Shown here: piece by piece, positions 25,787 through 38,068 of the stretch | Layout of the letters: each line of letters begins with the position of its first letter | Numbering within the stretch: the first letter of the stretch is position 1 | Source of the DNA: Ramazzottius varieornatus | Taxonomy: Eukaryota > Tardigrada > Eutardigrada > Parachela > Ramazzottiidae | Assembly (NCBI GenBank): GCA_001949185.1 | Contig: BDGG01000011.1 | Span: 418,454-482,453 of the forward strand | DNA length: 64,000 bases | Direction of reading: 5' to 3' | The notes under the pieces: model-generated | The model's input: only the letters and a program-made list of their open reading frames with translations | Databases searched by the model: none | Told to the model about the DNA's origin: nothing | Program-made: the position numbers and the translations under genes

Positions 25787-28700
25787 TTATATTGGAAGAC
25801 CCATTCTCTGTTTCGTAAAATTTAACGAGGGATATTTCGCAGAGAAACCAGGCATGCGGGACTTTATGGGCTGAGAAAGTATAAGCTTTAGTTGTTTCTT
25901 CAGAGCTTTGCTTTCTTTCGACTGCGCTTTCCTTGTTTTGCCTCCCGTCTGAATATTCATCTGTAAAGTTCAGTAAAGTTAATTTCAAAAATTTTCGAGT
26001 ATTTGTACTCAATCGCGCACCTTTTTCTCGTCGTCTTCGTCGAGCATCATCTCGCTTTCTTCGGCTGCCTTGATGAACCATTCGTCGTTCGAGGCTTCTT
26101 TCCTCAGAGCGTGTTCGACCTGGTCAATCTTCCTGGCTAGGTCGACGCGTTCCTGGGCAAAGCGGAAGATCTTGCTGTCTACTTCGACCAGGGGCAGGTC
26201 GGTCTCTCGATGTAAGGCCCGTTGAATTTTTTGAGCAGCTGCTGCGTCACTGGGGTCCACTAGCATCACCGAACTACCCACTTTGAAGGCCCGCGCTGTC
26301 CGTCCACTACGATGAACGTACAGGTCGGGATTCCGCGGGACCTAAGAAACCCAAACACATTAATTTTAATTGGTCTTTTCATTTTGATTTGATAAACTAG
26401 CTTCATAAATATTACATTATTATTTCCTCAATTCCGAGCACTGTAGACAGCTGTTTCAAGACTGTTCTCCAAGTGGCGCACGCGTACGGTGTTAGTGGCT
26501 GAAAGCGCACGCCACTTCGGAAGCGACTTTGCCGAGCTCCCATGTTAGTCAGATGAAAACAGAAACGCTTCCGATGCCCGTAAAGGTGAAAAAATGGAGC
26601 TTTAAGGATAAGAAAAGTACCTGGTAGTGGATGACGCACTGGACATCGGGAATGTCCAGTCCGCGGGAAGCAACGTCGGAAGCTAACAGCACACCACGCG
26701 GGTTTTCTCGAAATCTTTCCAGATTCTTCAGTCGTTGTTTCTGATGCATGGCTGCGTGAAGAACCAAGGGCGAACGTCCAGTTTCTGGAAAGAAACACGA
26801 CGCTAAACTCCAGCAGCAGAAGGCAGCCAGGAATCTCTGATGCACCTGCACACCGCGCACGCTAGACTTATTGTAGCAGTCGCTGATGCAGGTGAAAAAT
26901 ACTTTCGGAAGTCAAATTCCTTACCGGTGAGAAGGTATGAAAAGACACCGTACAGTCTTCGAACACAGTCCAAACTGTTACAGAAAACCAGCGTGCGACC
27001 TGTGGCCTCCATCATCAAGAGGTAGTACAACAAGTAGTCTTTGTTCTTCAACGTACAGGGAAGACGATGTTCGCTCAGTCCACCGGCTGTTGCTTCTGGC
27101 TTACTTAAATCCACAACCTACAGTAAAGAAGTAAGAGCTCATCAGTCTGCCAAGAAAGAACCTCAAGAAACAACGACGTACCTTAGCGTTACTTTTGAGA
27201 CCCAGGAGAGAAGAAATGTTTCCAATGCGGTCCTTGACTTCGTTGCTTCCTGCTTGCTCTACAGGACGACGCTTCTGTATGGACTTGTCGACGTCGAGTT
27301 GGAGCGTGGCGGAAAAGACGAACGTTTGTCTTTTGGCAGCGGCCCGTTCGTCGGCGTTGAGTCGTTCTAGGATGTCGGTGAGTTCTCGGAAGTGACCGTG
27401 CTCGACCATCCGATCAGCTTCGTCGATGACCAGATAGCGAACGGTGTGGAGGCAAGCCAGGTATGGCGTTTGAGTCTGCATGTGGTCGAACAAACGCCCG
27501 GGTGTGGCGATGATTATGTCTGGTCGACGGCTTAGGAGCCGATCTTGCTTCTCCTAGAAAGCGAAAGACTTGAACAGGTTGCATAAGCAAACAAAAACAA
27601 ACATGGGAAGATGTCGCACAAACCCGCACACACGATCCCTATGGTAAGTGCACAGATTACTGTATGCAGGTACGAACGTTCACCTGCGTGCACTAAAAAT
27701 CCACTCTACTACGACGGACGCGTTTGCAGGTGAAGGACGGTCTCGCAGCACACATTAACGTTCGCTTCCTGGATAGTATGATGTAGAGGCATACCTTAAA
27801 CATGCCTCCCACGATCAGAACGGTCTTGATACCGGTGTACTTCCCCACCGCGTCAATGTGAGTTTTGATCTGAGAGGCCAGTTCGCGTGTCGGCGTGATG
27901 ATGATGGCTCGTAAATGTGTCTCGCTTTCGGCTTCTTCGGAAGCTTTATCCGCCATGATGTTCTCCAAGAGAGGAATACCAAAAGCCAAAGTCTTTCCAC
28001 TTCCGGTCTCAGCAGCCCCGATGATGTCTCTACGACTGCGAATGGCGAGTGGCAGGCATTCTTCCTGGATGGGTGTCGGGTTGTGAAAATTCATCTCCTT
28101 GAGGGCTTTGACGATGACGCTGGACACCTCCAACTGCTCCCAACGCGACGGTTCACATTCTGGCCTTTCGTCAGAGGATCCTCGGGCTGTTTCTACAAAA
28201 GAACGACAGCTACCTACATGTTTTATTGGCCCGGAAGAGGAGGAACCTCGATCAACCAACGCATGCAACCATCGTTTAACACACGAGCTTGCGCCGTCCA
28301 GATCATCGTTCATTGCAAGTAACCCAGAGAGCTGCGCGCGCGACGTCATATATTCAAGTTAACACCATACTCTTAATGGTGAGGTCATGCGCTAACTAAC
28401 ACAAAATATCAATGCTACGCTGTTTTGGATACCTTGGGTTTCATCTTCCCTCCGGGGATCGCCTGTGCCCGGTTCTTCTTCTTCGATTTCCTCCTGCTCC
28501 TTTTCACCGTTATCTTTGATCGCATTTGTGTTTGCGGCTGTTTCTTCCGGACGGTCAGGTTGGGCTTCGTCCTCTTCCGGTTCAGCCTTCTTCTTCTTCT
28601 GGCGTTTGGCTTTGCGGTCTTCCTTGCGCTTCTCCGCTTTCAGTTTTCGCTTCGAAACATCACGAGTCACTTCCGTCTCACCCTCCTTAGTCTTTTTTGA

Positions 28701-28874
28701 TGTTTTTTTGGCGGAAGACGCTGGTTGGAAGGTGTAGTCCGTCAGCTCTTGAATCTCCACCAGACCGTCCAAAAGGAAATCCTCGCAAGAGTCCAACATG
28801 AAGGGCTGGTCGTACGCCACCGGTTTCCACTCGCCTTCAAACGTCATCTTCTTGAGTTTTTTCCTTTTCGGCAT
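25787..28874 (-). CDS. DDX24: DEAD-box RNA helicase DDX24 (Mak5 family)
   Basis: Seven exons on the minus strand: 28433-28874, 27795-28192, 27182-27553, 26925-27117, 26621-26784, 26021-26341 and 25787-25960, giving 687 residues. The N-terminus has the DDX24 landmark [10 protein letters not shown] and a Lys/Glu-rich nucleolar-type tail. Helicase motifs run in order: NPTPIQ (Q), AAETGSGKT (I), TPTREL (Ia), ATPGRLFDH (Ib), DEAD (II), SAT (III), LVFCNS (IV), SDVASRGLD (V) and HRSGRTAR (VI). The tail [11 protein letters not shown]...KYPSLNF matches the family C-terminus. The long acidic insert between motifs I and Ia of vertebrate DDX24 is short here. Role by family: large ribosomal subunit assembly. 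The intron at 26342-26620 holds a GTGGCGCA repeat. The start was taken at the ATG at 28874 (MPKRKK). Confidence 0.96.
26455..26545. repeat. GTGGCGCA inverted-repeat family, copy 5
   Basis: Located in a DDX24 intron. CCAAGTGGCGCACGC at about 26469 faces GCGCACGCCACTTCGG at about 26506, with TGTTAGTGGCTGAAA in the loop and GCCGAGCTCC after it. This is one of the cleanest single-hairpin copies. Confidence 0.88.
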
Positions 28875-29845
28875 CTTCACGAACGAGTTAGGTGTTACCT
28901 CAAAGAAACGGGACAGTTCGGACGTCTGGTTTTGGGAAAGAGATGGTTACCTTATGATAGGAAAAGACGAAAATCTATGACCATGAGAACTCATCATTTC
29001 ATCTAAAGTACACCTAATCAATCAAGCTACCAGGTTCAATCAACCTAGTACCAGAGAGTGACGCAATCTAAACGTCAGCACAGCCCTTTCGCGCTAACGC
29101 TAGCTGTTGACAACGTTGTGTCAAAACCACTGTTTAATCAAAATGCAACCCCGAAGGGGTGCTGGGCGGAAATTGGACACGCGCTGCGGGCTGCGGCCTC
29201 CTTTAAAGAATGAAGAGGCAGTGCAGTTTTCCCAAAGTGCAGTAGTGCACTCGAAATTAAGCTTCAGAGCTTCGTCCCTCTCTTTGTCTCGGATCACTTG
29301 GATGCTAAAAGAGCATTTTTTTCCGTTTCCCTCTCGATCCCGCAGGGAAGGTGACCTTGTTGGCTAGTCTGCGGGAAGGCGTTGAAGGAATTGCAACAGG
29401 TACGCACCCAAAGCGCATCACCGTATGGAAAAGGACTGGAGCGATGCGATCGTTTTTCCTGACGACGTCATATCACGTGCCCGTTTGTACGCTATTTGTC
29501 GTCGCAGTGGACACGTGGTCTCATCGGTTTTAGTGTTTATGTTCATTATTTCATACGATGGATGTTTTTCCTTAAAAACCTGTTTTTCGTTACAGGTTTT
29601 GGTTTACTGACACGATATCTACTGAATGGATTGACAGAAGACTGGAAGAACGCTGGGATGTTTTGAATAACGTAAACTGTGGAGCTGAACATCTGGAAAA
29701 GTGCGTCGTTACAGCTGGGAGACGTTCGAACGACTGGATGTCATCCGTAACGTATTCACTATCGCCGCGTTAATATTCTGTTTGTGGCTCATTTTCAGAA
29801 CGAGTTTGTTGTAGGTGGAAGTATATTTTCGTATGAGGATCAGGA
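28875..29845. promoter_or_regulatory. Divergent promoter region of DDX24 and Pellino
   Basis: About 970 bp between two divergent start codons. It should contain both promoters and possibly a Pellino 5' UTR exon, since an open stretch starting ATGGAAAAGGACTGG occurs at 29425. No TATA box is clear. Confidence 0.4.
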
Positions 29846-32200
29846 ATGGAAAACAATCGAACGGAGGATGACTTTTACGGCCAGCTGATCGTTTTGGGGT
29901 AAAACTTGACTGATTGAATCATCTTTGATTGACTGTGTTTGTTCTTGATGGCTGCGTTTCCCGTTCGCGTAGGTACAATGGTTCTGAAACAGTCCCGTAT
30001 CAGCAGAACGGTCAAGGAGGAGGCCCGTCTTCTGCCTCTTCTTCCCAAATGATCTCCACGCGGCACACACTCCGGAGGAAAGCTAGTCCCAATGGGGTTA
30101 TTCCCTCTACCAAGCATTACGTCGTCGCCGATCCTGCGAGCTCTGCTGTAAGTACAATCTGTGTGATTGTTCTTTCCTTCTGCATTCGTCTGAGAAGTAT
30201 TGTTATTGGCAAGAAGAGGTGTCGTGTAAGGTTGTTTAGAGGGGCAAAAAGATGGCTGAGTAATCAAAATGCGTCGAAGCGTGGATGAATGTAACTAATG
30301 ATCCTTTTCCCATTGGCAGTCGATGCGCGATCGACGTCATTTTGTCTCTTTTGTCAAATCTCGCACGGAAACGCTCATTCAGGAATACCAAGCTGACAAC
30401 TTTACGGATATGTTTCAGGTTTGCAGTTTTATAAACCTATTTCCAAGTGACCAGGAAATATGTTTGATAATTCGTCCTTCTGGTCTAGATTGGTCGATCG
30501 ACGGACAAGCCAATCGACGTGACGGTGAAAGATACTCGGTGTACAGATGCCGATGGAGAAGAGATGCCCGCTGACCATCGAAATGTTCCCGGTTCGAAGA
30601 ATTGTGGGGGAGAAACTTCTCTAATACCTCCTCACCGCGACAGCACCATTTCCCGCTTCGCCTGTCGAGTTCTCGTCAATCGCACATCCTATCCTGTCCC
30701 TCGTGTCTTTGCTGCTGGATTTGACAACCATCGAAACATCTGTTTGGGCGTAAGTATTCAATCCCGCGGCCAACAAGCTCGTCAACAGAGTTGTCCCAAG
30801 TGGCGCACGTTTACAGTGCTGCTAGTCAGGAGCGTGCGCCACTTGGAGCAACGATCTGGTCGAGCTTGTCTAAGTGGCTCATGCTTTCGTTCTCATTGAC
30901 TGAAAGCCTCTACCACTTGGAAAACTACTGTTGCTTTGTTTGCGTTTCTCCCAGCTTGAAGCGTTGGTTTTTACTCTCCGTAGCTTTGACTTAGAATTCA
31001 TCTGTCCGCTCTTCTTGTCAGGAAAAGGCGCCCAAGTGGTTGACGGAGTCTGGCATGGACGGTCTGACGACCAATGGTGTGCTTCTATGGCATCCCCCGT
31101 CGTGGGGACGCCTGGTTCACGGTAGTGAAGCTCAAAACTCGACATGGTGCCAGTGGTTGGAAGTGTCGGTCCGTGGTGCCATCCTTACCTTACGATCTTC
31201 GCGATCGGCGAAGACGCGTGGCCATCTCCTTGCCAGCGAATGTAATGTTGTGCGAGACGGTTCTCTCATTGATCTCTGTGGTGTCACACTCCTTTTTCGT
31301 ACCAAAGAAGGCCTGGATAACTCTCCGGTACCGTTGCGTTCTATCAAAATAATCTCAATCAAGTCGAAACCTGAAAAGTTTCAAAAAAACTTGGAGTGTA
31401 AAAATGATGACTGTTGGGAATCGGACCCGGTCCACTCGTGCACGAAGCCTGTGTCGGCATACCGCGCTATATTATTCTGTTAGGTCGTATGACTCAGCAG
31501 TATATGTAGATGTCCGCAGCTCGATTCCCCGCGACGGCCGTGTTTTTGCGTTTTTTTCAACCATAAATATTTTGTGAGTTCTTCCAGCTGCATTTTTGAT
31601 GTCTCCTGTTGCAGACGACCAAAGAACTGGATGAACGATTAGCCTCGATGAACGCCGATCGGCCTCAGTGTCCGGTGGGGATGAACACTTTGGTGATACC
31701 GCGACAGAGGAACGCGGTGGCGGTCAAGAGCGCCACCGACCAGCCCTACATTTACATGACGTGTGGCCACGTGCAAGGACGCCATGGCTGGGGAGAACAG
31801 CCGAACAAACTAAAGAAGTGTCCCATCTGTTTCAAGGTACGATTGCTTCACTGGTTTCAGTTCTCTAAAGGTTGTTACATGCAGTTCTCTACAGGACGGA
31901 AGTATCGTGCGAATGTGTATGGGAATGGAACCGGCTTTCTACGTCGGCAAAGACGTCACTCCCACCCACGCATTTAACCCTTGCGGACACATTGCCAACT
32001 TCGAAACGCTGGACTACTGGTCCAAGATACCGTTCCCGCATGAGGCTTCAGGTTCGTTCAGAAAGACTTTTCCGAAATTTTCTTGATGAAAATTGCTATT
32101 TTTCGTCCTTGCAGCCTTCAAGCCGGTTGGTGCAGCCTGCCCGTTTTGCATCACCCTGCTGGACGCCAAAAGTCCCATTGTCCGTATTATTTTCCCGTGA
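29846..32200 (+). CDS. PELI: Pellino E3 ubiquitin-protein ligase
   Basis: Eight exons: 29846-29898, 29973-30147, 30320-30418, 30489-30749, 31022-31327, 31615-31836, 31895-32051 and 32115-32200, giving 452 residues. The N-terminal part is the Pellino FHA-like domain (YGQLIVLGYNG, FTDMFQIGRSTDKPIDV, DSTISRFACRV, AAGFDNHRNICLG, KWLTESGMDGLTTNGVL, GSLIDLCGVTLLFRT). The C-terminal RING-like zinc region has RPQCPVGMNTL, MTCGHVQGRHGW, KKCPICFK, FNPCGHIA and GAACPFCITLL. Pellinos ubiquitinate IRAK/Pelle kinases in Toll and IL-1 signalling. The insert after IGRSTDKP is slightly longer than in vertebrates. Intron 4 carries a GTGGCGCA repeat and intron 5 has tRNA-like box-B segments. The gene appears intact. 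Confidence 0.96.
30775..30875. repeat. GTGGCGCA inverted-repeat family, copy 6
   Basis: Located in Pellino intron 4. CCCAAGTGGCGCACGTTTAC at about 30795 faces GCGTGCGCCACTTGG at about 30831. The family linkers ACGATCTGGTCGAGCTTGT and CAAGCTCGTCAACAGAGTTG flank the hairpin on each side. Confidence 0.9.
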
Positions 32201-33021
32201 GAGAAAGGTTCGTCCAAAGTTTGTCACTGTCAGAACTAGATTTTCTTCTGATTGAATTGCCTTACCTGTGTGTTTTTTACTGTTCAATCTTTCGGCGCCT
32301 GAGCTGACCGATTGCCGAGCATTGATGAGCTTCTCCTCATAACTTTTCTGTGTTTTTTATCATCCGCATGTTTTTTAATTGTTTGACTTCGGTGTTTCGT
32401 TCTGTCTTTTCTCAACTGTTTTCGAGAAAGACACGTCTTTTTGATCTGCCTGTTTCGACTCTTCTGTTTTAGTTTTGGCTATTTGCTAAGAACACTCTTT
32501 TCGAACATAAATCTGCACTTCGCTCCAAGTCGAATATCGACATTCGAATAGTCAAGTATACGTATGGTTCGTTGAGTTCGACATGATAGCGGAAGGCGTC
32601 GTAGACTGTTGATGGATAGCAGAATCATTTATGCAGTCAGTCGTCCCTCAGATGGAAAGCACGCCGGCTCCTCTGTGGAATAGCTCGGTTTCGTATGTGG
32701 TTGTAAATTGTGATGGGTACGCGTATACTAACTTAAAGTACGCTAGCTCGCAGTGTTCGAAAACCAGCTGACATCGAAACAGTAAGTCTGTAAAATTGAT
32801 TCAGCTGTTCGCCTCTTCGGATGCAGATTAAGCCACCAGAATTCGCGAGGAACTTGCCAACGGGCCGGACAGTACGTACTTTCAGTAAAGGTGCCCCGAA
32901 ATACTGTGCAAACCGACTGGAGGCCCCGAGGCCCACCATAGATGTCATGTCATCAGTCAGCATGTCATCTCCATGTCTGGTCAGTCTCTCCAGAACTTTG
33001 ATTTTCTTCCTTTTAATGAAA
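32201..33021. other. Intergenic region Pellino / syntaxin
   Basis: Holds the Pellino 3' UTR and the syntaxin promoter. GT- and AG-like borders at 32778, 32825 and 32870 could mark a non-coding 5' exon of syntaxin, but I cannot prove one. Confidence 0.35.
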
Positions 33022-34725
33022 ATGGCACCAAAAGATCGGCTAGCTGAATTCCGCAAGGTAAGAATAAACTTCTTTTCGCTTTCGTGATGAGGAGTAAGCA
33101 TGCTACCGCTGATTCGTTGTGCAGGGAAGGGACGAAGATGGCCGGCAGTCCAAGTCGACGGTCGTCATTCCTTTGCTCCAGCAAGATGCCATCGATCGAT
33201 ATCTGGATCAGGTAAGTTCTTACAGTTCTGCTCGTTTGATTGGAGGAAAGTAGTTCTCAGTGCGGTACTGCGACCTGTTTGCAGGTGGAAGGAGTACGAC
33301 ACAACATCGAGCTACTCGAGACCAAACTTGCTGCGTTGAATACACTGCACGATGCCATCATCTGCAGTCCGACTGTTATCGATGGTACATTGCGCCATGT
33401 TCTCCCATCTCAGCTCTGGTAACTTTTAGGATTGCAGAGGACAAAGAAGCTCAAGACAGGGCCATGGGGGAGATCAAACGGCTCTTCCAGACGGTCCATA
33501 ATCAAATGCAAAGTAAGGTAACCAGTCGTCCATCACGATTCACCTGTTGCTTCCGAAGGAACGTCCTTTCTTCGTTTCACGTGTTTGTCTATCTTTCTAG
33601 GCCTGGAAAGCGCAATTGGAACTTCGGGAAGCTCTAATATCTCGTACAAGATCAAGAAAATGCAGGTAATGTCATTTTTCCAACTTGTTTGATGAAGTTA
33701 GCTCATCTGGCGGAAATTACTGGTACTAGATGTTGGCGCATGACGTAACAGAGTGTAACATGGCCGCAGTGACGTCGTGCGTCAGCTCAGCGAGGCTGTG
33801 TTTTTCTCCATTTCACTCCGCCCTGTCTCGCAGAGTATTTCCTCGCCTTGCGACTCCGCGCACATTGTCACTTTGTGGAGCTTTCTTTTACAGTATACGG
33901 CATTGGCCAGGCGTTTGATGAACGTAACGTTGGAGTACAGCCGGCAGCAGACGAGTTACCGGGAGCGGTGTAAAGCGCGGATACGGAGGCAGCTGACCAT
34001 TGTTGATGCAGGTGAAGACCCATTTTTTGTAAAACACAGAAGAAATAAGCTGATCAAGTTGACTGTGAGTATCTTTGAATTGCAGACGCCAATCAAAGAA
34101 CGGACGAACAGATGGAAGTTATGCTGGAAACTCATAATCCCCAAATCTTTTCTCAAGGCGTGAGTGCATTGGTTTCTTCGAAATTCAAAATGAGGTTTAA
34201 GGCAAGGGACGTCCGAGGAAACCAGCATCGACGTGTTTGCTCCGCTCTTTTAGATTTTGGCCGATTCTCAAAAGGCCAAAGATGCTCTGGCCGACGTCGA
34301 AGCTCGACATCAAGACATCATCAAACTGGAAAAAGACCTCGTGGAAATTCGCGATCTGTTCAGCGATGTCGCTTTGCTCATAGAAACCCAGGTACCTATA
34401 TCAGCATCTGCTTGCTTGCTGGACAATTAGCGAGCGTATGTTTTGCTTTAGGGTGAGACAATGGACAGATTGGAAGATAACATGGAAAGAGCTGCGCAGT
34501 CGATGAAAGGCGGCAAGGAGGAAACGGCCGAAGCTCTCGTCAAACAACGGAGTGCCAGAAAGGTAAGTGCGAACATTCGGGAAGTAGCTGGCCGGCTTTA
34601 GGAATAAAGGAGCTGATGGAGAGTCGATCGTTAACTTACAGAAGAAGGTGATACTCCTGCTGGTCCTCGTTGTCCTCCTCATCGTTGCAGCCATTAGCTT
34701 AGCTGGTTACTTTGGGGGAAGGTAG
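33022..34725 (+). CDS. STX: Syntaxin (Qa-SNARE, syntaxin-1/4 class)
   Basis: Ten exons: 33022-33057, 33125-33211, 33285-33384, 33438-33512, 33601-33665, 33894-34011, 34086-34159, 34254-34391, 34452-34562 and 34642-34725, giving 295 residues. The protein starts MAPKDRLAEFRK and has the Habc bundle, the YRERCKARIRRQL segment, and a SNARE helix (RHQDIIKLEKDLVEIRDLF..VALLIETQGETMDRLE) with the zero-layer Gln in ETQGE. A Lys cluster and one C-terminal TM helix (VILLLVLVVLLIVAAISLAG) follow. Plasma-membrane syntaxins pair with SNAP-25 and VAMP to drive vesicle fusion. The short N-terminus keeps the DRLAE peptide region typical of the syntaxin-1 group. No break is seen. The subfamily (1, 2, 3 or 4) is not settled by eye. 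Confidence 0.95.
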
Positions 34726-35343
34726 CAGGTAAACTGTCGACACTCTTCGTCGTTGTTTAGTGGTTTTGTTGTTGTTGTTGTTTAGTGGCGAATTTCTGCC
34801 CACTCAAATATGAATGGCCTGTGTCTGAATGTACAGTAAGCGTTCGAATGTTTATGCGGTGCCTTGCCCACATATATATTTTAGTTCGCTTTTGAAGTGC
34901 TTAGTATAGTTTTCTGGCCAGAAATGTTGCGCCTCGGACATCTCAGAGCTGGGAAGCTTCCTTACTACGTCAGCTCATTCGGCTTTTTCTTCTACGGAAG
35001 TTTTACAGAAAACCTGGAACAAGTTAGTGCCCCGCGCGGCCCTGTCAGACACTTTCGGAGGAAGAAGGCAGCTCTAACTCCCCTGTTGCTTATTGGGCCG
35101 ATATTACGGTGGTTACAGACTAGTATTACAAGGAAATCGCAAAGTCTGTGGTCGGTTGTGCGAAAAATAATTTAATGACGAAATCCATAGCAAGGTGAAA
35201 GATAGCTAAGTTGTACTTCACATTGAAGTAGTGAATGTGGGTTCGGATAACTCGCAGGTCGCTTCTGACCCGGAAAGTAGGCAGGCTTCGCAGTCTTTGG
35301 GGCAAGGAAGTCGTCGGTGGACTCACCCAGGCCGCTGCAGGGT

Positions 35344-35580
35344 TCACAACTCGGCCTGTTTCTCCAACGAAGGTCCCGCGGTGCGAGGCCGCAAAGCGAT
35401 GGCTGGCGTTGTCTTGGGCGTTGTCGCTGAGGCTGTGGCTGAAGCTTTGACGAAGAGACGCATGGGCAGCACGATGGCCAAGGTTCGAGTACCCAGATGC
35501 ACTTGCAGACTAGGCCTGATGAGGCTGGCTGTAAGGACCATGATCAGAAGAGCCGAGTATCCAACTTGAAAAGTAGACAT
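35344..35580 (-). CDS. Possible small secreted peptide (low confidence)
   Basis: A 78-codon frame from a true ATG at 35580. Its first 25 residues look like a signal peptide, followed by a Thr/Ala/Pro-rich body. I recognise no family. A second minus frame overlapping it is also open, and GTGAGT at about 35325 could be a donor, so this may instead be part of a spliced gene. It could be chance. Confidence 0.25.
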   Translation of the reverse strand: MSTFQVGYSALLIMVLTASLIRPSLQVHLGTRTLAIVLPMRLFVKASATASATTPKTTPAIALRPRTAGPSLEKQAEL

Positions 35581-36763
35581 GACGACAGTGCAGTAAAGTT
35601 CACTATTCCTAATAAAGAAAAAACTAGAGCTGGGCGACGAGGAACAGCCGCGATATCTTCAGACCTCCACAAGTTCGCTCAGTGCGCACATCTGCTGTCT
35701 AAAACTCGAAATGCTCCTACACTCGAGACATTAGACGGGGACACCTTTTATGTACGGCAGCAGAGCATAAACGCTCAGTTGGTCAACGTTGGCAGATGAG
35801 ATTCCGAAAAAGACCTACTGTACTGTATATCGACCTCATGCTTATCCAAATCTTCGTTTTTCGTTTGGGTTTGAAGTGGCGTGACAGCTTATTTTAATGT
35901 CAAAGTCAAGAGTTGCACGATTACCAGACCTGCATTAGGATGTGTCGAGTGCGGGCCGGTTTCAGACGGATTAGGGTCTGTCGCTGCGCTGCAGTCGTGT
36001 ACCTTGGGTGATATGAGCCAGCGGAAGGTGGTCCATGAACAAAAGTGTCTCCAGTACCGAAAACCATGCCGAGAACCACGTATAGTGTCACAAGAGGGGT
36101 ATAAATCATCGGCCGAAGAGTTGCAAAAGTTTTCGCGCGACATCACGAAACTATTTGCGCTACCAAACAACATCTTGAGTTCCAACGCTCTTTTCGCCCT
36201 CTTGGCCCATTGCATTCAGCCAATACCGGGCTACAAGCCTACAAGTTCCATGGCGCAGCCCAGACCGTTGTGGTCTGTTAAAGTTTCCAGTGACGCCACT
36301 GCAAGGAACAGTTTCGCAGTGACATCAAGCCTGGGTTAACTAATCGAGTTTACTGTTGAATTCGCGATGAGTCGAATTGGGTTTTTCGATAACTCGTTAC
36401 AAGGCGATAGCCATTGAGGAACTACATGTGTAGTTTGTTCAACCGCATAAAACCATATCATTTACGGGTATGACATATTGCTGACTAACAAATATCCATA
36501 TCGAAAACTTGTGCACAAATTCAATCATAGATTGACAGAGAATATGCTCAGACTGGCCAAGAAATGAATTTTCTCAAGTATTTCAGTCCTCTCGATCTGG
36601 TGATTTCTATGGGCTGCATCAGAGTTGATTCACCGCAATACTTATTCAGCTGTATAGCACGGCAATATCGAAAATGTGGAAACAGAATAACAGGAAGAGA
36701 ATAACATGGAGTAAGACACGTCAGGTTGAAGATGTGGTACGGTGGATTCTATCCTTAGGTTTT

Positions 36764-37957
36764 CTAGCCTTTCCCAACCTGTCGTCGGAGTACCTTGAGG
36801 AGCAACCTGTCTCTGGAGTAGCGTGCCTTAGTGTGGACTTCCCGTTCTTGCTTCCGACTGATGTTTCTGTCAGAATTGTAGCACGTTCTACATTTATTCA
36901 AGCGCCACCCTTCTTCGATAACCAGATCGCAGGCTGAACGCCGGTTATCGGCACGCGCTGGAGGGCCGGATTCAGCTTCGCTGCACACTTTCATTTTGTC
37001 GACCTTCTCTACTCGGTACTGGACTTCATGTCTACACAGGTCCTTGATTGTCGAGAAGATATCACGTTTGTATGGCTCGTTTCTGATGTAAATTCGCGGA
37101 CTTAGTTCTGCGTTGTAGGAAACGGACTTCTGGACACGACCGTCCTCATCAAGCTTTGAGAAGAGGGCCAGGTTGGGCAGTTGAGAAGGGTCTTGATAAA
37201 CCCACCCTGAAGGAAGATGGAGAGCTGACATGGACGGCTGCAAATCTAATAAATTCTTGAATTTCGGACAGCATGATGCTTCAGAAACAGCAGCTGTCTT
37301 AAGCGCGTGGCTGACATTTGGAAGGGGAAGGCTTTCCTCACACTCGGTTCTCGAACAGTCACGTTTCCTGTAATGTTCTCGGGTGTTTGGAGCGGAAACC
37401 TGCTCTCTGTCTCGCTCTTCTTTTTCCGGTGTCTGGAGGAGTGTCTTGTCTGCAATGGTTCGACAGTTTGTAGCACAGCCAGATATAATAAACGTGGTAG
37501 GACAGTTTCATACCTGACGTCCCAGCAAGATTGAGGAAGGAGGAAGACAAAAGCGTGGAGCTAATCGTAGGAATCGATCCTTTGATAAGCTTATTGCCCT
37601 GTGTGTAGCAGTCTCTAGTGAAATGGGCACTGCAGATATAGAATGTCTTCGGAAATATGGCTCTTCCTGGATGATTGCAGAAAGACTGCCATGTAAATAG
37701 CAGCGCTCCTGTTGGTTTATCCAGACAATGAAGTGGTATGCTGGGACAAGTAGCTTTGTCGACAGGACAGCCACGAACAAAACAGCGTCGAGGAGACTAC
37801 AGAAGCAGACAACCCATAGTAATCTTCGGTACTGAAAGCATTTCGAATTGCTTAGGATTGATTTAGGGTTTCGTACTACGTAGTGAGGTTTGACATCTGA
37901 ATCTGCTTTCCTAGCAAAGTGCGGTTTACATATGGTTGAAGTCCGAGCTCTGGCCAC
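36764..37957 (-). pseudogene. Possible fragment(s) of an unknown membrane protein gene
   Basis: Three consecutive minus-strand frames have protein-like composition: 37508-37957 (hydrophobic anchor near LLDAVLFVAVLSTKLLVPAY), 37246-37476 (Lys/Arg-rich) and 36764-37240 (starts after TTTGCAG, contains SPRIYIRNEPYKRDIF). No ATG opens the first frame and the joins are not clean. I do not recognise the family. It may be a decayed gene or part of an unknown mobile element. Confidence 0.25.
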
Positions 37958-38068
37958 TCGTTATAAAATGTGCAACAAGTTTGCCGACTTTGCTCATACC
38001 GGTGGCACTACTTTTCGCAGATCAACAGCCCACCGAGATGACAAAAAATTTAATATTAATCACAGCTG

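Larger units (their letters stand above)
34726..38056. other. Gene-poor region, a few weak open frames
   Basis: No conserved domain found. Weak candidates are a minus-strand ATG frame at 35344-35580 with a hydrophobic start (MSTFQVGYSALLIMVLTASL), and a cluster of minus-strand frames at 36764-37957, one with a hydrophobic stretch LLWVVCFCSLLDAVLFVAVL. None has a complete start-to-stop model. A segment at 36118-36210 recurs in diverged form at about 53112-53200. Confidence 0.4.
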
